Of a stretch of 64,000 nucleotides of DNA, positions 1 to 13,545 are shown piece after piece. Source of the DNA: Kryptolebias marmoratus (taxonomy: Eukaryota > Chordata > Actinopteri > Cyprinodontiformes > Rivulidae); NCBI RefSeq assembly GCF_001649575.2, contig NC_051433.1:19035746-19099745 (forward strand). The letters are read 5' to 3'. Position 1 is the first letter of the stretch. Each line of letters starts with the position of its first letter. Below the pieces are notes generated by a model that worked only from the letters and a program-made list of their open reading frames with translations, was not told the origin of the DNA and ran no database searches. A program made the position numbers and the translations under genes.

Positions 1-2045
1 TCGACATCAGAGTGAGTTCTTGGTGGATGAGGAGAGCTTGCTGAAGAGTTTTAGCGACAAAGCCAAAGGGGCTGCACTTGACACCTGACAGATGCTAAAA
101 ACCACTAGAAAGCCTGTTAAGTGGTTGTAAGTCTTATCAAGTGCACACTCTTGTGTGCGGAGAGTGACCTGTGAAACGATGATGTCAGGACCACAGTGCT
201 GAGTAATATACGGTTTCATTTACGTTTTCTTTAACCATGAGGGGGGATTGGGCACGCTTGGCAACTTTCCACCGGCTGCAGGCAGGGGAAGTATAAGAGG
301 CAGAGCTATGTATTAATTGTTTCATTAGATAGTTTCGAAACATATTAGATGGGATTAATGTCTGCCCAGGACACCTGATATGATTTCCAAGAGATGTGTC
401 AAATGAACCAAAGCGATATAAAACACTTAACTTGCTGCTTGGTTTCTGAAATTGTTTCCAGTCCTGTAGTCCTGTGAACAGATTGCACTTTTTTTCAGTT
501 CCAACATAATTGGCCTCACTTTTGCCCTTTTGTACGTGTTATTAAGTTGTTAAAACTATCAAGTCAGAAGTTGAGCGTTTAACCTGATAACCACATGCAT
601 TGATAATCCCCTTCTCTGTTATTTCAACTAAACAAGACTTTGCCTCTCTCATGTTTTTTTTTTCCTTTTTGTGCGTACAATACCTTTCATCTGTGCATAT
701 GGTTATAAATGTGATGGTGCAAGATGGCTAATAGCTCGCTGTGCAAATAGAACCCAGACGACTGAGCTCCAAAAGAGATGGAAGCAGTTTTCTATCTTAT
801 TTACTTTGGAGTAAAGAGGAAAACCACCTATTTACTTCCAAGTCTTTCCTCCTTAGAAAATATGAGTCTGCCTTTGATTCAGCAAGCACTTAAAAACTCA
901 CTTTTCACAATGAGTACTAATGGTTTAGCCTTGGATGGCAGCCCTGTGGTCTCTGAGATTTGCAGCATCGTGAGCAACCTCGTTGCAGCACGCAAACACC
1001 ACACAGACAAGACAGTTAACCTCAGCTGACACTCGATTCAGCTCAGAGGATGAGAGGCCTCGCTGCTTGTGCGTCGCCGGTGGCCCCTCAAACGTCCCAA
1101 CCATGGCTTTCTGGGATCTTCCTCCAACGACAGGTCGAACAGACCGAGTAGTGGTTTGTGGTCACTTCCACCATGAAATTTGGCTTAAGCCTGGTGAGTG
1201 AAGACATAAAACTATCCCATTAGAGTCTTAAAAAGAAATCTCTGAAGCTCCTATGATGGTTAATGTACTTCAAGAGTTTATTGGTTAGAAAAATTGGAAC
1301 GCAATTTGTACAATATATAAATATAGAAGGCTTTAAAAAAATTTAATTTTAGAGACAATCTTTTAAAATTTTGGTCTCACTTTTGAACCTATAGGAAAAA
1401 TGCCAGGCACTTTTCATGTACTGCTGAATCACACATTTAAACCAAAGACTTCTATGACTAACTCTGTCCTCTGCTCCATATGTGCAGGACTGTACTGAGA
1501 AGCAAAAGGGGAGCAGAGTGATCTTTATTTCATTTAAATTTGTTTTGTAATAACAAAATACTCATGGAGATACCAGAAAATTAAAACAGTAATAAAATGC
1601 TTTCTTAAAAATGTAACTACTAATTTACTATTTAGGTTGCAAAGCCAAATGTGTTACATTATACATGACCAAATGTAATCTGCTTACAATAAATAGTTTC
1701 TTTGTAAAGTATTATACCTGAAACCAATAATATGAACCTTGTTTTCTTTCTGTTTTTTATCAGTTTTCTTATTTAAAACGTTACCTACCCAGCTAGAGGC
1801 TATTTAAAAAACTGATCACATGTTGTGGCACTATTATAGTCAGTTTTTACACGTATTTCACTTCTTTGTTTGCATGCCATCACACAGAATGCTGTAATGA
1901 TATCAAATCTAAATTTCTTCAAACAGGAGCGGCTATAGCATAAAGATGTAATGAGAAAACATTTAAGGAGCTTCTCACAGGCTTACAAGAGCTAATCTTG
2001 TGAAATGAAACAATTTTCACAGTTCAGGGATAAAAGTTACAAAAG
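1..2045. other. Intergenic DNA, no gene recognised
   Basis: AT-rich DNA without recognisable repeats or coding exons. Short frames (7-219 minus, 778-1201 plus) have no familiar domain or splice-supported structure. Confidence 0.6.
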
Positions 2046-2573
2046 GGATAACCTGTTGTAACTTTTTGGATGACCTCAGTTTTGAGAAGTAGTTTAGTTC
2101 TGATTGGACAGATGAAAGTGGATTTCTGCCTTCTTAAAATAGTTAAAAACTCAAAGACAGTGTTCATGCAAAGTGTTTTAGAAACCTTTACAGCTTTGTC
2201 AGTTTATGTTACATTATTATTTACAAAGAATTGTATGTTTTTTTTATAAGCTAGCTTTAAGACTTTCTGGCTGTAGTATCATATTTCCATCAGAATATTG
2301 TAATGCAAAATTGACAGCAGTGAAAAGGTTTATAAATGAGTGTTCATCTGAACCACTGGGACATTTTTAAGTTTAGAATAGTTTTAAGATGGCAGCTGTC
2401 CACTTTGGTCTTGGCCCTACTTGAACTAGCCGTTAGCTCATCGATCTGGTCCGAATTAAACTCTTTTTCTCTAAACTGAGGTTTACAAAGAGCTGTCTAC
2501 AACTAGTAAGACATCATTTGTTCATAAACTTTCCACAGAACCCTTCTTCAAGATGTCCGAACTGTTGTTTTAA
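2046..2573. mobile_element. Family A element (TTAA-flanked, long inverted repeats), truncated left
   Basis: The left arm (ACCTGTTGTAACTTTTTGG, a GACCTCAG block, TTTAGTTCTGATTGGAC) is the inverse of the right arm (TGGTCCGAATTAAACTC, a CTGAGGTT block, TCTACAACTAGTAAGAC, TTTCCACAGAACCC). The right end is flanked by TTAA at 2570. Between them TAATGCAAAATTGACAG is shared with the other copies. No transposase. Confidence 0.65.
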
Positions 2574-3796
2574 CGTAAGGTATCTCCTTTTGAGCATGAC
2601 TGAGTCTGTGAGACTTATCTGGACCTTTGTGTGCACAAGGACTCTGTTTAGTGTTTAGATAGCATCGTTCCTTAGCTGTGTGCCTTCTTCCTTTGTGCGT
2701 TCAGGCGGGGAGCAGATGAGTCCTGAAGCGAGCAGATGGACTTGTGTGGTGATTGCTCCAAATGTTAATGACACCCAAGAAGAGCAGTGGAATTTTCCCT
2801 CGCACTGATAAAACCCAGATTTAGTACCGCTCATAAAACACATGGCAAATTGTGCCCTTATAGCGATCTCCTTCAAGACCTGGAAATAGGAGCGGAGTCC
2901 ACTAAATTTCCATCTCTTCTGCCAGCAGAGGGGATTTTTTTTTTCAGCTCAGTGGGTGGGTGGACATTTTGATCTTAATCATTCTCTCTAAAAAGAGAAA
3001 CGGTATTAAGGGTTTTTTAAAATTACTTCTTATAGATTTCCTTAATAAAATACCAGTATTTCATACATTTTAGTTTACTGATAAGACTATAGGAAGAGTG
3101 TTTACATCATAGTGTTGCCATTGCAGATAATCAGCATTGCCTTAATAAAAATACATAAAATCTGCAAGCTTAGGGGTAATAACTGTTATCATTGGATTAG
3201 CTGCTTCATAAGTCTCCTTTCCGCTCTCATAGGCCTGGAAGAAAAGTCCTTTCACATGCAATTGAACCCAAAGTTCATATCCTCATCCATCTCACTAATT
3301 ATCTCAATATCCTGTCAGCTTTTGAACTTGACGAGGTAAAGTTTGAATCCAAATTTACTTTTATAAAAACAAATAAGCTATTACAACAACGTATCTGATG
3401 AATGATCGATACTAATTTATGTGATTCAAAAGTTATTTGTAGAACTCCGATGTTTAATAGTTTAACTGCTGAGTTTATTGTTTTCCTATTTATTTTTCAG
3501 CATGTTTTTTGTAATCTAACTACTTCTGCATGCTTGGTGCTATTTTAGTCATTCATATGTCAAAATGTTCAGATCGTTCACGAGATCGGTTCTGTGATTT
3601 TTGGGTTTTGTAACGTTTATACTTAAAATATTTAACTTAATGTACAGATATTTCCCCTATAGAAATACATTGAGATTTCTTCAATTCCTTCAAAAACATT
3701 ATTCTCTCTGAAATCTGCTTTAGCATACCTACCTATTGTTGTCTTCTTATGCTACTTTTAGTTTTTTAGCTACTGTTCGGCTACACTTAGCTAAGG

Positions 3797-3945
3797 CCGC
3801 AGTAGCTTGGTGATCAGTGCTGCGGTCTTGAAATCCTGAGGCTGCAGGTTTGAGTCCAGGTTGCGTCAGGGATGGCACAAAACAAATACCAAATCTTTCA
3901 TGCGAATTTGCTCAATGTGGCGACACCTGCAGAAAAGAACAGCTA
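3797..3945 (+). mobile_element. tRNA-derived SINE
   Basis: AGTAGCTTGGTGATCAGTGC and GGTTTGAGTCC stand for A and B boxes, and the tail has TGTGGCGACACCTGCAGAAA. It is the same family as 63664-63825, more diverged. Confidence 0.7.
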
Positions 3946-4820
3946 AAAAAATGTTCTGCTGCTTTTGGCTGGCCTTTTGCTATATTTAGTTTTTAACTAA
4001 TGTTTTCCTACTTCAGGCTTTTAGGTTGTGTTCTGCTTCTTAACTATTAACACCATTTATGACAGTAAGTGGGAAAGTACATAAATCTGTTTTTTGTTTT
4101 TCCATGTTTAGTCCCAATACATTTTCCTTATTTAGCTTTTTCTGTATAACAGAAAATTCCCCATATTTCCCTCTCCGTCTAACGTGGGTTTTTTTCCCTC
4201 TTCCCCCGTCTTTTTTCAAAAAACTAAAGTGAAACGAGAGTATTATGAGAAGTCGAGGCGAGTAGCATCAGCCACAAATATGGTTACAGGGCTTTGTCTT
4301 GACCCTTGAAATCAGCTTGCATTGAAAAAAGAAACGGGAAATGTCATCAGGGAGTTTTACTTGTGAGTAAAATAACATACATAAATGTGAACATATCGGC
4401 ATATGTTTTAGTCGTCCAACTGGGAACCAGCAGCACAAGGACTGGAGGGGGGAGTGGAGCTGAGTGAGAGAGAACAGGAACCTCTTCTGGTATCTAAATG
4501 ATTACAATGAGTCCCTTTCAAGCCGTGGCAGCCAAACGCTGTGACTTGATATGATTTTTATCAGATGCTGAAATGCTACATTACCAAGTGGGCAGTAAAT
4601 TATGTCTAAACCAATTACAGTGGGACCCTGTGCGGCCCAACAGCCACAGAAGGCCATGAGGGGGAGGGAATGAAGCAGGATGAGGGGAAGGAGGGTGAGG
4701 AATGAGAGGAGGTTATGATAGGGTGGGCTTTTTTGGGGAGGGGTGAAGGCTGGAGTTTGTCTTGATTAGTGGAGTCTGGGGGCACATGAGAGTCTGGTGA
4801 TAAGACTGCTTCCAGGCAGT

Positions 4821-4857
4821 GAGTGTGTGTGTGTGGGTGTGTGTGTGTGTGTGGGTG
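4821..4857 (+). repeat. (GT)n microsatellite
   Basis: GT repeat interrupted by GGGT units. Confidence 0.9.
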
Positions 4858-6402
4858 AAAGAAAAAAAAGAAAACACATAATTAAAGGTGAGCACGTACG
4901 CCTCGGTTTCCTTATAGGTGTGTCTGAACTGATCTGTATGAATTTAAGGAAGGTGTGAGTCTGTTAGAGATCAGAGGAAGCAGAGGAGAACCCTGGGAAA
5001 GCTGCCCCCAATAAACAAGAAAGCAATAAATTAGCTTCAGTTGCTTAATGCATGTCCAGTGGCACTGCTGAATTGGTTTCATATATCTGCTCAGTAAATC
5101 GCTGGATATTCCTGTTTTTATTGTCAACAAAATGTATGTGGTTGTGTTATCACAGCCTGATGATAAGAAATATTTTACTCAGTAATAAAATGCAACAAAC
5201 TGTGTTATATTAACCTTTATTTCATTCGCAGAACTAAAACCCAGATAAAGGTTACTGCTAATTATCTTGAAATGGATAAATGCCAAGTTCCATAAACTAA
5301 ACCTAAATCCTTTCACCTTTCATTTTCCAGTGAAATCAAATAAAATGCATGTTGTTTGCATAAGCAGCACGTTTCAGTGAAAACTAATGAAAAAATTGCA
5401 AGTCATTCATTATGTATGTTTAATAGGAACTAGAACAAAGACCCCCAATCCAATGGAAACGTTAGATTTTTTTCAGTATATTTCCCTACAAATTTATTGT
5501 AAGCAAATTAAAAATAGCAATTAAAAATAAAAGTGTGACACACACACACAAAAAAAATACGACCAGGTACACATTATAAGTTAGGTTAAAAGGTCAATAA
5601 TTTGAAGGATTTTAGAAAATTCTTTGAGGCGAGGCTGAAAACCAATATTGGATATTTGGGATTTTGGGGCCTTCAGGCAGACTCAGCGTATTCAAGACGT
5701 GATGTGGAATCACTGAAAGAGGTCAGGACAAAAATCCTGAAATGCTGCCTCCATCTGTATGACTTCAACTAATTTAAGATAAAAAAAAAAAGTAAAAACT
5801 GTCCTCAGTTTTAACATTCTTAGATCTCAAAGACTGTCCTCCAGTCTAATAAAAAGGGAAGCAACATTTAGCCTCGCTTTAGTTAAATTTAGGTTTAGTT
5901 TAGTTTAGCTTGTGAAGAATCATTTTGGTTAAACCAACTCTGGTTTTAAGATTAATTATTAGTTTGGACACAAACTCCTCGCAGTTGCCAGGAGCTTGTC
6001 CTCCAGTTTCACGGTTTCCATGGTGACGAGTCTCGCCATCAGTGACAACATCACTGCCTTTCTGAAAAACATGCATGCAGTCACAGCCACAAGAGAGTTT
6101 AACTTCCTTATACAAATTAATAGTCTTTCATTATTTAACTTTATGGTGAAGTTGGTTTATTGTATTTATTTTATTTCACCTTTATTTCAACAGATAATCT
6201 TATTGAGACACAAGATCTCATTCTTAACACAGACCTGTTTATATATTAGCTGTATTCACAAAAGCTTTTAATTCTCTTCCTGAAACTGTATAATCATCAT
6301 TACAATTCACTCTGTATTTTTTTACACAAACAATGAGGGACGTTCATGTGTCGAATGTTTGACTTGAAGTACTGAAGCACTTCTGAACTGAGTTGTAAAG
6401 TT

Positions 6403-6428
6403 TTGTGTGTGTGTGTGTGTGTGGTGTG
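6403..6428 (+). repeat. (GT)n microsatellite
   Basis: About ten GT units with one interruption. Confidence 0.9.
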
Positions 6429-7701
6429 TCTTATCGAGTCCATCTGCCCTAATTTGTTTATCCCCATGTTTTCATAAACACCATTAGAGGGAAAATAGAT
6501 GATCATAAAGTGGAATGACTCTTTCTCCCATTTACTCTGACAATTAAGATAAAGTGGAGAGATTTGTCTTAACATCTTTATTGGTCTCTCTCCTTTGAAG
6601 ACAAATGGAAGGGATTTATCTTGTCACTTTTGAGCAGCTCACTCCACAGACATTTTCAGCTAGATGACTGATTGAGGAAACCACTAAAAATATAGCAAGT
6701 ATGGCAAATCATTGGTAATGTTTTTACCCAAGCAATTACAAATAATATTAATAAAATAACCACAAAGGTGAAAATCAAAAGCTGTAATATTGATGATAAA
6801 GTGGCTACAATTTAACCATCGTGGTTTTATACCAGTACATGCATCTTCTTTGTGCAGACCTAATTTATTCCAGTAAATGTTATTGACTTCTCACAAATAT
6901 TTTCATTAGTTGTATTTAAACCCAGCTCCAAGTTAACCCCGTCACTGACAGAAACCACCTGTGCTGGAGAAGACAAATCTCTCATCTTGCAGCATCCATT
7001 TGCCTTTTTTATTGTAGTCCCCAATTTATGGTTAAAAAAGGCATAAAAGCTGAAATAAAAATCCCCCCCCTCCTTCTTTAACATGTTTACTTTGCCTTTT
7101 CCCATATCCGTTCTCTCTCTGTCTGCAGCCTCCCACCCTCATTCACTGTATTCCCGGATGAGAGCAGCTTGGAGCCAGCGATAGACTGCAGATGAAAGAG
7201 GAGAGAAAGAAAGGGGAAGATGGTAATGAAGCAGAGGGAAGAGACAAGAGGTCCCCGAGGGGGGACGGCGACGCCTCGTGGGGCTTGTTTTGCTGTCAGA
7301 CCACGCCGGCCCCCACGTCCACAGTTCCCTGTGGAGAAGATGTGTCAGACGATGTTCTGGGTCAACCATGGGAAGAGAGCATGTCTGAACAGATAACGGC
7401 TTTCTGCCAAATTACCACTGATGTGTTTGATGTTGGAGGAAGTAAATAAAAAGACGGAAATGGACTGGAGCAAAGGGCTGCAGAGTTGTGTGGATGTGAG
7501 CTGAATGCTTTACACATAAGCTGAACAAACAGGATGGGGGTTTCTGATGGGGATTCAAGGGGAGGAGAAGCTTGTTAATTAATTGAGCACTGTCTCGAAA
7601 AATGTAGCCGTCCACTGTCATCTGGTCTTTATTGCCTGTCACTGATAATGTCTTTGCCACTGTCTTAAGTGCTTGTGGGTGTTTGTTTGTCTGCAGTGTG
7701 A

Positions 7702-8075
7702 GCAATACTTCTCATGAACCACTGGACAGATTTCAGTGATGCTCTCAGAAAGTACTCACAGAATGAACTACAAGTCATTAACATTTGGAGTCAACCAAAT
7801 TCAAAATGGATGTCACAGCTAATCAGCCTTAGCCATCACAAAAATTGCTACAACTCGGTCATTTTCACAGATATTGAGCTAATTTTGATGTGCTAGTAGC
7901 TGAGAGTCATTCTCAACACAAATTCCAAGTGCTAACACATCTCCCGAGATCTCACAATGAAATTGCACATAAAGTCGTTTACAAGGTTTGACTAAAACAG
8001 CTATAACGTCGTCATTTGTCAGCATAAGATGATCTCAGTTTAAAACTCTGGCGTAAAAGGTGGCGGGCGATATCT
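7702..8075 (+). repeat. Family C dispersed repeat
   Basis: CTCATGAACCACTGGACAG, GAGTCAACCAAATTC, CAGCTAATCAGCCTTAGCC, GATATTGAGCTAA, TAGTAGCTGAGAGTCATTC and GAGATCTCAC appear in the order shared by all family C copies. No coding capacity seen; a decayed transposon or unclassified interspersed repeat. Confidence 0.65.
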
Positions 8076-8848
8076 TTAACTTTTCAGTAGTGTTAACCTG
8101 ATGGCCTCTGTGATTGGCAGCCAGCACCACGCTCTGTCATCCTGTGCGCGGTTCTGCTTTTGCTCAACAATTTACCACTTTAAAAGGCCCAATGGCCAAT
8201 CTGCAGACAATCGTCCCCTGTAACACTATCTGGGCCCTGTTGATAAAATGCAGATGTGGCTCCTCTCAATGTGAATTTGTGACCCATTAAGTGGAACCCC
8301 TCCTCTTTCCTCACCGCTCCGTCCCTCCTTCTTGGCAGAGACTCCAGACCGCCTTTTCACATGCATTCCCCAAAAGCAGGTATGTGGATAGTATCAGGCG
8401 AACGAGTCACAATGGTGAATTTGTTCAACAAGGAACACCGCATTACTTAAACCCAAGTGTGGCTCTGACTCTCTTTGAGATCTGCTGAGCAGATTGGCGC
8501 GGTCTCCCCAGCGTCTCCTTTAGGGACGAACAAAAGGTGAATTCAAGCGCTCCCTTTGAGGTTCACAAGACCCGACTCTTTTCCATTGATGTCCAGTCTC
8601 CCTTCGGTCTCCTGAAAATGTCTCCATCGGTCAGCCTTCAGCACTGTGGCTTAGACAACCTTTGTAGTAGTTTGTTTGTGACACAATAAATGAAACAGCA
8701 AAGATCTCTGTGTACAAATGAGTGTTCTGTAAACTAACTGAACACAAGACAAACAAAAGCCCATCATTCCTCACAGGAAAGAACATCCCCCTGCTGACTT
8801 TCAGTTTTAAAATCATCTTATGATGAAAAATGATAGGTGTAGCCATTT

Positions 8849-9455
8849 GGTCAAACCTTGATGTGTTACACTATCTCATAAAATATTGTAAGATCTTGTG
8901 AGCTGTCTCACAGCTCACAGTATGTGTTGAGGATGAGTCTCAGCTACTACCACGCTACCAAGTTGTAGCTCAATATCTGGACAATTACCTGAGTTATAGC
9001 CATTTTGGTGTTGGCTAACAGTGACTAGCTGTGGGGGCCATTGTGTAGTAGGGTGACTCCAAAAGTAAATCAGTTGTAAATGTATATCTGGTTCTTACTT
9101 TTGAAAGATTTCACCAACATCTGTCCAGTGGTTTATAACAGACAAACATGGCTGAATGACTCTAGCAGTTAATGCTAAAGTGTTTAGTAAAAATATTATG
9201 TAATGCACAGCATTTAGAGTATGTGTGGGAGATGATGCTCATTTTTGTGTTTCCTGAAGGTCAGTTGACTGTGACGGCCATATTGATTTTGGTTCTTGCT
9301 AAATGTAAATCAGTTGGAGATGTACATCCAATGATTCCTTTCTGAATTTTTCATTAAATTCCACCCAGTGGTTTATGACCTATTTTGCTGAAATGGCAGA
9401 CAAACACACACAGACAGGAGCAAAAACATAATCGACCTTTTGGTGAAGGGCAATA
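8849..9455 (-). repeat. Family C dispersed repeat, inverted, with internal duplication
   Basis: In reverse it carries the family C blocks. The segment around GACTCCAAAAGTAAATCAG / GTTGTAAATGTA recurs as CTAAATGTAAATCAGTTGG / GATGTACATCC some 240 bp later, so two partial units lie head to tail. It ends at the ACAGACAAACACACACAG terminus common to the family. Confidence 0.65.
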
Positions 9456-9642
9456 TCACTTTTATCTTGAGATCGAACTTTAAGTGCTCTCAAAATTTGT
9501 TTTTTTAAAAACAAATGATTTAAATGTATAAAGGTTTGGCATCAGCAAGACAAAAAGTTTCTGAGATATGTTGATATTTTGCTGTAAATTCCACTTTTTT
9601 AAAAGTGTAGATATTTAAGGGATGTTCACTGAACCCCCAAAA

Positions 9643-9669
9643 GTGTGTGTGTGTGTGTGTGTGTGTGTG
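9643..9669 (+). repeat. (GT)n microsatellite
   Basis: About 13 perfect GT units. Confidence 0.9.
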
Positions 9670-10347
9670 AGGGGGTAGGAGGCTGTATTTGTAATAAACA
9701 TCCATAAAATAGTGGGTTATAGTGGAATTATGAGAACCTAAATGATTGAAGAAAACAAACAAAACACTGAACAGACAGATACAGTAGAACCTCATTTTTA
9801 TTGTATATCAAAGACATGAATAGGTGAATCATCTACATCATTGTACATTTTATATAAAACCATATTAATTTAAACCACAGACAGCAAAAACTAACTGTTG
9901 TTTTCTAAACTTCCTGGACTCAGTGTCTCCTCAAAAGTCACTGTAACTAGAAAGATTTTAAGCTTTGTAATGATCAACAGATAAGTGGAAGTGGAATCTG
10001 TATCTTGTCATGTTATTGTTTACTGTGGAATGACTCCCTGTCCTACATTATTTTCTGTCTAACAAGTTCACCCTGAATTGATATGCATGATATGCCTGAA
10101 GTGGTGTTCTGTTTACATAAGATGCAACGAAATCACACCAGCGTTCCTTCATTCAGACAACAATGGTGCACAAAATGTGTGCTGCACAATTCAAGGGTCT
10201 TCCCTTGGATTGTTGCGCAAAGCTGTGCTTCAGATAAGACTGAGCCAGCCTGGATATTTTGCAGCAATTTTGATGAAGCTTTTCTGTGTGTGAACTGAAA
10301 TTTATGGCAGTAAATTTAAATGTAGTGAATTTAACAATTACATTTTG

Positions 10348-10435
10348 TACTCGCCTGTCTGATCGCATCTGATCTCAAAGCAGCCACATGACAATGTCTC
10401 AAACAGGTTACACTGACGTCACTGTTGTCACTTGC
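10348..10435 (+). repeat. Short dispersed repeat, first copy
   Basis: TACTCGCCTGTCTGATCGC, CTGATCTCAAAGCAGCC and ACATGACAATGT closely parallel 12121-12215. The family is not recognised. Confidence 0.5.
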
Positions 10436-10477
10436 CATTATGAAAGGTGGACAATCATGTAACTGCCTGTATTTGTG

Positions 10478-10640
10478 TGTTTTCTTGTGTGCTGGCAAAA
10501 TATCTGATGAACCACATCTACAACTGGTTAACTTTTGAACTCAAGCCAATTCAAGATGGTAATCAACCTAAACAATCACAAAACTGCCCATACCTCAGTC
10601 AGTTTTACACATATTTAAGATGGCAGGCGAAATATGTTTC
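10478..10640 (+). repeat. Family C dispersed repeat, short internal piece
   Basis: GGCAAAATATCTGATGAACC, CTACAACTGGTTAACTTTTG, CCAATTCAAGATGG and CTCAGTCAGTTTTACACATA follow the family order with gaps. Confidence 0.55.
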
Positions 10641-10680
10641 CTCACAGATTGTTACTTTCATGTTTGTTCTGAATTGAGCC

Positions 10681-10935
10681 TAAAGCCCCATCCGCATGGG
10701 AACAGCGTTTTATGAACATTCAGTTTTTGTTTCTCGTCCCAGCCTTATGTCCACATGGAAACACCCGATTAAAAGCCCAAAATTATATTTTTTGACACAG
10801 GGTTCCAGAGGGAAGAAGATCTTGAAATGTCATCCTTGTGAATTTCTGTGGACAGCCTAAACACAAGCTTTTGATAACTATGATGTCATACACCCACCTC
10901 TAATCTAACCTGTGACCCCATGCATGACAGACCGA
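10681..10935 (+). repeat. Decayed non-autonomous DNA transposon, GGCCCCGTCCACAC-type end
   Basis: The start AGCCCCATCCGCATGGGAAC and internal TCCACATGGAAACACCCG resemble the end of a frequent fish MITE group whose terminus reads GGCCCCGTCCACAC. Highly diverged. Confidence 0.4.
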
Positions 10936-12120
10936 AAAACAATAATGACAGAATACATTTTTGTGTTTGTGTTGCAGATGCCAGTTGTGTGAACTTAAGC
11001 AAAACCGTCATATACTGTCATACGTCAACAAACAGGCTGAGGGTTTTGTTTTTCTGTTGTGTTTAACACCTATTGTTTGTCAGGTTGAGGTGGAGAGAGT
11101 GTTTTACCTGTTTAACCTGTACCTGTCTCCAGATCTCCTCATGTTCCTCCTGTCCTTTCCTCCGTGGGCGTTGTCCTGCTGGTACTCCAGTTCCTCAGTC
11201 CTGTACTCACATCCACCGTCTGTACTCACCTCCCCTTGGACCTCCTGAATCCTCCTCCTCCTCCTCAAAACCTGTAAACAGAAAGTAACCCATAAGAGAG
11301 GCATCATTTGAGAAGAATTCAGTAAAAATACATCAACCTGCAAGAGACCAACCTCTGTTCCTGTTCCCATTCACAGCAGTTTCCTGTCCCTTTCAAAATA
11401 AAACTTGTTTCAAATCTTACCAGTTTCTGATCAATGTTTTTTACGAACCCCATAAAGTTTGAAAGCCTCCATTATGACACAGACATGGCTAAACAATAAC
11501 ATTACCTTAAATAGTGCAAATACTTTGTTTTTACATGAAATAATCTAAGGTCAGAAAGGTTTTTTCATCACTTAATTAAACTGTCAACAATGCTAAAGTA
11601 AACATTGCAGAAGATCTACATTATACACCAAGTATATATTTAAAAAGTGCAAGAAATGGGAATAGTTTTAAAGACAGACACTTGTGTCCCTTGCTGGACA
11701 CTGCCTAAAATTGTCTGTTATGTTCACAAATTTGGACTGACACAACTCCCAGTCAGTAGTTTAATGTGACACAGAGTAGAAGTTCCACTTTGTCACCAAT
11801 CCACAACATTTTGTATTTATTTTTTTGCTCTTGTATTCTCTGTCCTCGACTTTTTCTTTCTCACGCTTCCTTTTCCGTTTCTGGTGTATTTTTGTGGCAG
11901 CGTCACAGCTCTCCATACAGGCCTGGCATAGTCATGACTGGATTATTTTCTGTGTTTTCATGTAGATGAAAACATTTCTAGAAAAAAAGAAATACAGTGT
12001 TCTTGTAAGAGGCCAAAAACACTCTCTGCTCTAACGACCCCTTCATGAAATCAGTCCAGCTAATAAAAAACCTGAGTTATTAAATCTGTTTCATAACAAT
12101 CGTTTAATTCCAGTAAATTC

Positions 12121-12215
12121 TGCGCTCACCAGTCTGACCACATCTGATCTGAAAGCAGCCAAATGACCACGTTTATACTGACCTCATTGTACAGTTTGTG
12201 AAGATCCCCCGTCAT
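12121..12215 (+). repeat. Short dispersed repeat, second copy
   Basis: GCGCTCACCAGTCTGACCAC, CTGATCTGAAAGCAGCC and AAATGACCACGT parallel 10348-10435 in the same orientation, 1.8 kb away. The flanks also share an AGTAAATT run. Confidence 0.5.
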
Positions 12216-13545
12216 CTGCAGCCTGGCTGAATCGTGCCTCTGGCTGTGCTTTCACTCTGATCTCGCTGCTTGTGCTACTTCGCCGTGAATCAAGAGAGTT
12301 TAAGTGAAAGCTCATGGTAACAGAGGACGGCATTATGGATGAGCAGCCTGTGAAAAAAGGCCCTCTGAAGATGAAGTAGAAGAAAAAAAAATCCTGTGAC
12401 AGTTTAATTGGTCGAATTAGTCACGATATTCAAATCGTTTCTGTTGACCAGTCAGTGACTGGAGTGTGTACCACTTCAGGCCGAGCCAACCTCAAAAAAC
12501 TTTGTCCAGATTGCAAATGAGACACATTAAGCTCTCCCTCCGTGCCAACCTCCCCCCACCTCCAGTCCAGTGCTACAGCCCTTTTTGCCAATTCAGCTCC
12601 TTGAAAAAGTTTCATCGCTACTTTCTTGCTACACGGAAAATGCTGAAAACTCCTTTATAATATCTGTCAGCTCCTTCAGTCTCCAACATAAACAGGTGTT
12701 CCACCCAAGCTGGTGTATTTACTTATGTCAGAGCTGTGCTTACATATACAGACACTCAACACACTTTTAACATTCTCCTCAGTGTTCGAGTCGAGCGCCG
12801 TTTGGCATCAGCGCCTGCGGCCGGCTTACACTGTTTCAGAAAGACAAATTAAAACCATCTAATTTGCCTGCTGAAAGACTCGCTCTGTATCAAAGGTGTC
12901 GGGGTCCAAAAGCAGGCCCCCAAACACACACACACACAAACATCGCCTGCTCACACAAATGTGCATGCACGACAGCTACAAAAGAAAAAATATCTCAAAC
13001 TGTCATTTAAGTCTCGGCTGCATGGTTAACATAGTTGTAAAACACACTGAGCTACATGCGGCTCGAGCCTGTAATAAATGGTGATGACAGTAATATGGGC
13101 TTGTGTGCATGTGTGTGATTGTAAAAAGGCTAGTTCAAAGAGACAGATTTCTCAGGATTAGCTGATGGAACACAGCAACATTTTGGGAAACACGTTTAAG
13201 CTTTTCCTTTTCTCCGTCAAAGAGAGATCAGTATCAGACTCGTGTGTGTTTCCAAGAATGTCTCAAGCAAGGGCAAAAAATCTACCAGAATTTAAATTTA
13301 TCAACGGCAATGACTGACTTGGTTGGTAGCATTATATTTATTTATTTTTATTTATAAAGCTGTAGTTTTTTATTGTCTAAATGTCCTGGATTTTGGTGAT
13401 TATGGAGGCTTTGATGCATCCATGTTTTTAATAATTAAACTTGTTGTGGCATGTTTAGGTTCTCAAAAACATCTTTTGGAGCAATTTTAAACATTTTGCC
13501 AGCATATTTCTAAAGCCTGTAATTACATTCCTGCTTATGGTTCAG

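Larger units (their letters stand above)
2574..7701. other. Intergenic DNA between repeats
   Basis: Apart from the SINE at 3797 and two GT microsatellites I see no gene. The block at about 4500-5110 is free of known repeats and rich in ATTA-type motifs (CCAATTACAG, AATAAATTAGC, CTTAATGCATG) and may be regulatory. The frame at 7192-7449 is not recognisable. Confidence 0.5.
8076..13545. other. Intergenic DNA with family C and other short repeats
   Basis: No coding exon recognised. The stretch 8110-8290 lacks repeats and contains CCCATTAAGTGG, which fits an NK2-type homeodomain site. From 10960 to 13500 I see only short diverged repeats, a CA run at about 12922 and low-complexity C/T text at 11140-11270. 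Confidence 0.5.
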
